In this document: piece after piece, positions 59,399 to 64,000 of the stretch
Numbering within the stretch: the stretch's first letter is position 1
Layout: each line of letters begins with the position of its first letter
Source of the DNA: Paulownia fortunei
Taxonomy: Eukaryota > Streptophyta > Magnoliopsida > Lamiales > Paulowniaceae
Assembly: GCA_019321725.1 (NCBI GenBank)
Contig: CM033115.1
Location: 12,782,673 to 12,846,672 of the forward strand
Direction: 5' to 3'
Length of the DNA: 64,000 nucleotides
The notes under the pieces: generated by a model
What the model was told of the DNA's origin: nothing
The model's input: only the letters and a program-made list of their open reading frames with translations
Database searches by the model: none
Made by a program: the position numbers and the translations under genes

Positions 59399-60262
59399 TT
59401 TAATAGTTGTGATTTTGGTGCATGTGTGTGCATAGTAACAAAATTATTCAATTTTTTTAAAATAACTCGAATAGAAGAGGATAACATTAGTATCTTATAC
59501 ATTTTTTTTTTTCATAATTTATAACGTGATAAAATCTCCCAAATTTTTCATTAATACAACGATTTATTTTCAAATTTTACTCCTATTTTAATAAGATTAT
59601 ACTCTAATAATTTTTTTTCTATTTTTAGTGCTTATATATAATTTTACTAGATAATAAAATATTTATTGACAATCTTTATATAAAACAGCATTATTTATAT
59701 AAAATAATATTTTTTTATATTGATATATTCCCAAATAAATCATAAATTCTAAAGATGAATTTTGTTACGTAAATGAGATTTTGTAGAATTTTATTTGAAT
59801 TTTTTTTTAAATAATACCCAAATTACAAATTTTAAAAATTAATAAATTATTTCCTGAGTCTCGATTTTAGTACTATGCTTGTGTGACAGAAAAAATAACA
59901 CGACTTAGGTAGAGTGATGGGGGATTTGCAATTTAAAAAGTTGGTAGAGGAAGTAGAAAGAGAAAGATGACCGTTGATAAAACTATTATAAAAACAAAGA
60001 CGTTTGAGGACAGGAGTACAAAGCCGACCGAAAGAAGAAGGACAAAAAGCGTGATTTGGCGGGGTTGGCACCGCCTAGAATTGGTTTATTGGTGGTTAGG
60101 ATTAGGGAAAATTATGTGGGACAATGTGTTTTAAGACTTGGTTTTAATTGTAGTACACTTGTGATTATATTGTTAATGTTGTTGTATTGTTGAGACCAAT
60201 TTAATTTAAAATATTTTGTTTAGATAAAGTGTAACCGTGAGGATTACTGTTTAGAGCAAGTG
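59399..60262. other. Intergenic DNA upstream of the CML gene
   Basis: Very AT-rich, with T and A runs. No gene was recognised. The open frame at 59847-60071 has no supporting motif. Confidence 0.4.
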
Positions 60263-60270
60263 ATTGTATT

Positions 60271-60676
60271 CAATGTTTTCAAAATCGGATCGGATCGGTC
60301 GGTTCAACCGGTTTAATCGGGAATCGGAGGTCGGTCCGGTCCGATTTTGTTTAAAAATCGTTTTGACCGGTTTTTATATATTTTTTTTTATTTTTTGTTT
60401 TAAATTTTTATAAAGGTTTAAATTTGATATTTTGTTATATTTATGTGATTATTTGAATTTTGTGTTTTGTTATATGTGTTTTTATGTAACTATTTATTTA
60501 TTTTTACATTTAAAATATATTACATAACAATTAATCTATTATATTATCATTTTATATAAAAAAATATAATTAATTTTCATTAAACTAGTCCGACCGCTGG
60601 TTGAAGTGGTCCGACCGATTGAGCTGCTAATTTTAACAAGACCGGTTTGATCACCGATCCGATTATGAAAACATTG
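60271..60676. mobile_element. hAT-type MITE with cggtc-rich arms
   Basis: The ends are inverted repeats caatgttttcaaaatcgg (left) and, reversed from the right, CAATGTTTTCATAATCGG. They are followed by further inverted CGGATCGG, CGGTCGG and ACCGGT blocks. Eight-base flanks attgtatt (60263-60270) and attgtact (60677-60684) match at 7 of 8. A CAATG-type terminus with an 8-bp duplication fits hAT. The 406-bp element has no coding capacity. Confidence 0.7.
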
Positions 60677-60689
60677 ATTGTACTTAGGA

Positions 60690-61780
60690 GTAATTGAATT
60701 TGTAATGTCTATGTGCTTTTCATTCACATGTTCATCCTCGACTAGATAGCTTTCAAAATGAGTTAAACATAAGGATAAATTACAAAAATAATTACTTAAT
60801 TTAATTTAATTATAAAAATATTATTTTTTAAAATTATAAATACCCTATTTATTTTACAAAAACTTCATTCTCAAGGTGTAATTTGTAAAATAGAAATAAA
60901 TGTGAAAAAAATGTTTGTAATTTACAAATTTAGATGAATTTTTTTTTATAATAATCTAAACCTTAAGAATAGTTTTTATAATTATTATAAAATAAACATG
61001 ATAATGAAAGTTGAAGATAATTAAAGAAAGAATGATTCAACTTAAATCAACAAAAATCGAGTGTCAGTAAACGAATTGAGTAAAAGAATTATTCTTAGTC
61101 AAAATGTAGAAAAGGATTTTTGTTGTCAATCAAAATATAGAATTACACGCAAGTAACCCTAATATAAGGTATGCCTATAGTAATAGAGTTTGAAACCAAT
61201 TGAGGAAAAAAAGAAAAATCTTGTTGCCCAATTAAATTTTATTTTGAAGAATGCATGCACCCAATAAATGAAGCAAAATGATGAACTGTAAAAGTTTATA
61301 AAATAAAATAGGATTTCATTCTATAATAGGAACTATATTTATTAAAAATAGCTATTAAACTTTAAGAATAATAAAAATTAAAATGAATGTAATGTTAAAT
61401 GTTATTAATTAAGTTGAAAAAATATTAAAATATAAATACAAGTTTATTAATCTTATAACTTTTTTAAGTAATTTTACTATAAATAATTGATAAGGGTAAT
61501 TTGGTTAATTATTTTAGAGTACAATGGGGTAAAATGTGACAATGAGAGCATAAGGAGGTGAAGTGATATAAAATAAGAGTACAAGATGGTAAATTGAGAC
61601 AATTGTTAAAGTGATACTTAACAAAAGTTAAAAAAAAAAAAGTGAGATTTATCCTAAAATATTTAGTTATGTATAAAACCAAACCTAATTTATAGTAATT
61701 GTTGAATATTTGCAAAACAGATCCATATTTTGCAAGTCTCATAGTTTCCTTAATGGGGATAAATGAGGGATAATCTTTTA
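60690..61780. other. AT-rich intergenic DNA with a degenerate repeat
   Basis: No gene was recognised. At about 61500-61640 a loosely repeated core (ggggtaaaatgtgacaat, gaggtgaagtgatataaaa, gatggtaaattgagacaatt) resembles the tandem repeat at 22330-22645. Confidence 0.4.
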
Positions 61781-61782
61781 CT

Positions 61783-61885
61783 CAATATTTTTAAAATCGG
61801 ACCAGTAGTTAAACTGTAAAATTAACCCGATTATTAGATTACTGATCAGATCATGTCTGGTGTCAAACAATTGATTGACCTGAAT
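61783..61885. mobile_element. Fragment related to the hAT-type MITE
   Basis: The sequence caatatttttaaaatcggac resembles the end of the MITE at 60271-60676, and ccgattattagattactgatc follows, but no matching right end was found. It looks like a decayed or truncated relative. Confidence 0.35.
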
Positions 61886-61900
61886 TACAAACTAAGAGTA

Positions 61901-61940
61901 ATATATATATATATATATACACACGCACACACACACACAC
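61901..61940. repeat. Compound microsatellite (AT)n(AC)n
   Basis: An AT run passes into an AC run with one interruption (acacgcacac). Its structure parallels the (AT)(GT) repeat at 22267-22312. Confidence 0.95.
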
Positions 61941-62590
61941 AATAACATTTTATTGCACTTATATTGAAACCTGTTGAATATAGAGCATAGTCGAATTTTT
62001 ATTGATATATTAATGTAAAATCAAGAAAAAAAACCTCTATTTCCCAAACCTCTATTATCCATGGATGTTTGTCAATGAAGAACAAGATTATGATTAGATG
62101 TTCCACAAAGATAGCATGGACTTTGCTTAACTGCATTCCAATGTTTAGTGGTTAGACGGTGCATGCACTGAGAGAGTTTGCCTATCGCAATCCAATTAGG
62201 GTTAGGAAGAGATATAATATATTGTTCGGTACTCTTTCGGATATGCTAGTGTTGTGCTACTGTGAAGATCAAGTGTTGGAGCTGTAGCAAGTGGTGATTA
62301 AGAAGATCAGTAATGTAATGTCATTGAGACCAAAGTAGCCATGTGGGTGAGGAATGACTTCAACACCCAAGAAGAATGAAAGGGGCCAAGATCTTTTAGG
62401 GAGAATCATTGTGTAAGATGTTGATGAGTATGAGGAGCCAATAAACAATGAAGAAGAAAAATAAAAAAAGGGGTGAAGTCCAGTAAAGACAGGGCTTAGG
62501 CTCTACAGTGTGGCAAAATAAGAGGGGTAAAGCTACAAAGCAAAATAGAATAGGCGCATTTTAAAAGGCTTTCAGGTCTTTTTCTTGGGA
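61941..62590. other. Unassigned DNA, possibly the U3 side of the Copia G LTR
   Basis: No gene was recognised. Part may belong to the 5' LTR of Copia G, but with no second LTR in the window its start cannot be placed. Confidence 0.3.
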
Positions 62591-62949
62591 AATCCTTATA
62601 TAAATAGATAGAAGCCTGATTATGCATTGTATTGAATATTTTTTAAAGAGAAGTGATTTTTGGGGCTCAAAATGGTGAGAATATCTTGTATTTGTTATCT
62701 CCTTTCAGTATAGTGAAATCTACAGCAGTAAAATAGGACGTAGTCACACTTTGTGATGGAGTTGTATAAATTTGGTGTCTTTTGCAATTATTTTCTTTCT
62801 CAATTTATTCATTCTTGGAAAATTTAGAGACTTAAATAAAGACTAATTCCTAACTACTTGTACGAAAGCCGATGTAATCAGTTTGAGAATGATGGTGGGC
62901 GTACAAGGATCGACATTTAGTATCCAAATTTGATGGTTTAAAAATTTTA

Positions 62950-63620
62950 TTTTGGAGGATGCAGATGGAGGACTACCTCTACAGCAAGAAATTACATTTG
63001 CCTTGGAAGGCACGAAGCCTAAAGGCATAAAAGATAATAGTTGGAATATCCTCAATAAACAAGTATTGGGGGTGATCTATTTAACATTACCTAAGAATAT
63101 GGCCCACAATATAATAAGGAGAGGACTGCAGTAGGATTGATGAAGGCCTTGTCAGATATGTATGAGAAGCCCTCAGCAACAAGAAGGTACATTCTGTGAA
63201 AAAAAATATTTAATTTTAAAGATGCCTAAAGGTGGTTCAGTAGTAGAGCATCTAAATAAATTTATTATTGTTGTGAATCAAATGGTCTCGGTGGAGATTA
63301 CATTTGACGATGAGATATGTGCCTTGATTCTCTTGGCTTCATTACCAAATAATTGGAAACCTATGAGAGCAGCTATAATGAAATCAATTGGGAATGGAAA
63401 AATGAAATCATTGATATTAGAAATTCTATCCTGGTGGAAGAAGTTTGTAGGAAGGATTCTGAAGAAGCCTCAACATCAAATTATGCTCTTAATGTTAAAA
63501 TAGGGTTAGAAACTTTGAGAGGAATTCCAACAAGGGTAATGTAAATAGAGGCAAATTGAAAAATGCAAAAAGTTATTTCACACTACAACTCATCATGATG
63601 TTTTGGAGAATTAACTTGCT
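62950..63620 (+). pseudogene. Copia G gag remnant
   Basis: The frames at 62952-63134 and 63162-63503 give WNILNKQVLGVIYLTLPKN, LKMPKGGSVVEHLNKFIIVV and EICALILLASLPNNWKPM, the plant Copia gag core. Frame changes occur near 63130 and near 63400, where the gag continues in the frame of 63353-63544. The gag C-terminus and zinc knuckle were not recognised. Confidence 0.72.
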
Positions 63621-63639
63621 AAAAATTATGTAAAGGTTT

Positions 63640-64000
63640 ATCTTGTTGAAGGATAACATTTAAATACTGTAAATATTGGTGACGTCAGTTTGAAAATAGG
63701 GAATGAAGCAATCAATTGCTTATCGTGGACTTTCAGAACTCACAGGGATCTAAGTGTCTCTCATCTATCAGGTCCACAATATGAAATAGCAACACTAGTT
63801 AAAAAGATTCGCTAGTATCCTTTTAATTATTTACTATTGCATCTGTGTGGAAGATTCAAAGGGAGAGACATACCAAGTTTCATGCGAAATTTGATTTCTA
63901 TTGGGTAACTTGACGTTGAAGGACACAATATAACCTTCAATTATGGAGGTTGGAAACTAACAAATGGAGAAATGGTTGTTGCTCAAGGGCGTAAGGTCGG
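63640..64000 (+). pseudogene. Copia G protease/pre-integrase start
   Basis: Pieces such as GDVSLKIGNEAIN and RNLISIG, a stop, then LDVEGHNITFNYGGWKLTNG are the segment between protease and integrase in plant Copia pol. The catalytic D-T-G was not found. The window ends inside it. Confidence 0.65.

Larger units (their letters stand above)
62591..64000 (+). mobile_element. Copia G: 5' part of a Ty1/Copia element, continues past the window
   Basis: A TATA-like tatataaa at 62597-62604 and the following sequence resemble the R-U5 part of a Copia LTR. The likely LTR end is near 62850, followed by a degraded primer-binding site (ttgtacgaaagcc). Gag and protease segments follow in order on the plus strand. 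Downstream domains lie outside the window. Confidence 0.65.

Noticed and set aside
1..64000. CRISPR array, tRNA, rRNA, phage or biosynthetic cluster
   Set aside because: I looked for regularly spaced repeats, cloverleaf-like genes and clustered enzymes and saw none; the content is that of a plant nuclear genome.

Overview
This window looks like nuclear DNA of a eudicot plant from a draft assembly. It is AT-rich, has GT-AG introns, a plastid-targeted leucine-biosynthesis gene, a plant-type calmodulin-like gene, very many Ty1/Copia retrotransposon remnants and one 100-N scaffold gap (46765-46864). I see no bacterial, organellar, CRISPR or operon-like content and no tRNA or rRNA gene. I cannot name the species.

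Two host genes are supported. (1) A 2-isopropylmalate synthase gene (IPMS, leucine pathway) lies on the minus strand with 12 exons between 42302 and about 29715. The joined exons keep one open frame from a transit peptide to the end of the LeuA regulatory domain. A Copia element (23821-29727) flanked by a perfect 5-bp target duplication (tgcaa) sits inside the last coding exon. The original last five codons, stop and 3' UTR now lie about 5.9 kb away at about 23490-23820, but the LTR supplies a new stop almost at once, so the enzyme domains are intact. A second Copia remnant sits in the 4.8-kb intron 5. (2) A calmodulin-like (CML) gene on the minus strand at 58559-59207 carries four EF-hands, but its reading frame is broken once within the EF-hand region and possibly again near the N-terminus.

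Layout: 1-448, LTR fragment at the window edge; 1985-6904, decayed minus-strand Copia A (Sirevirus-like gag); 6905-15269, minus-strand Copia B with 2.1-kb LTRs, the 3' LTR truncated where it meets A; 15270-16080, PIF/Harbinger transposase remnant cut by B; about 17162-22206, plus-strand Copia C; 22267-22645, microsatellite plus degenerate tandem repeat; 23490-23820, detached IPMS tail; 23821-29727, Copia D; 29715-42302, IPMS with Copia F in intron 5 and a possible DNA transposon in intron 1; 42552-43435, long-TIR Mutator-like element; 43436-46764, mostly non-coding with short tandem duplications and an orphan first exon; 46865-49500, jumble of three unrelated Copia pieces; 49545-49878, Tourist-like MITE; 50540-58012, minus-strand Copia E, same family as D; 58559-59207, CML gene with TATA and CGCG-box motifs upstream; 60271-60676, hAT-type MITE; about 62590-64000, plus-strand Copia G running off the window.

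No element here has an intact gag-pol, so none looks autonomous. The window is best read as two host genes in a retrotransposon-rich neighbourhood, with one gene end rewritten by an insertion and the other possibly dying or mis-sequenced. All alignments were made by eye, so boundaries of decayed elements are approximate, while IPMS exon boundaries were checked by codon counting.
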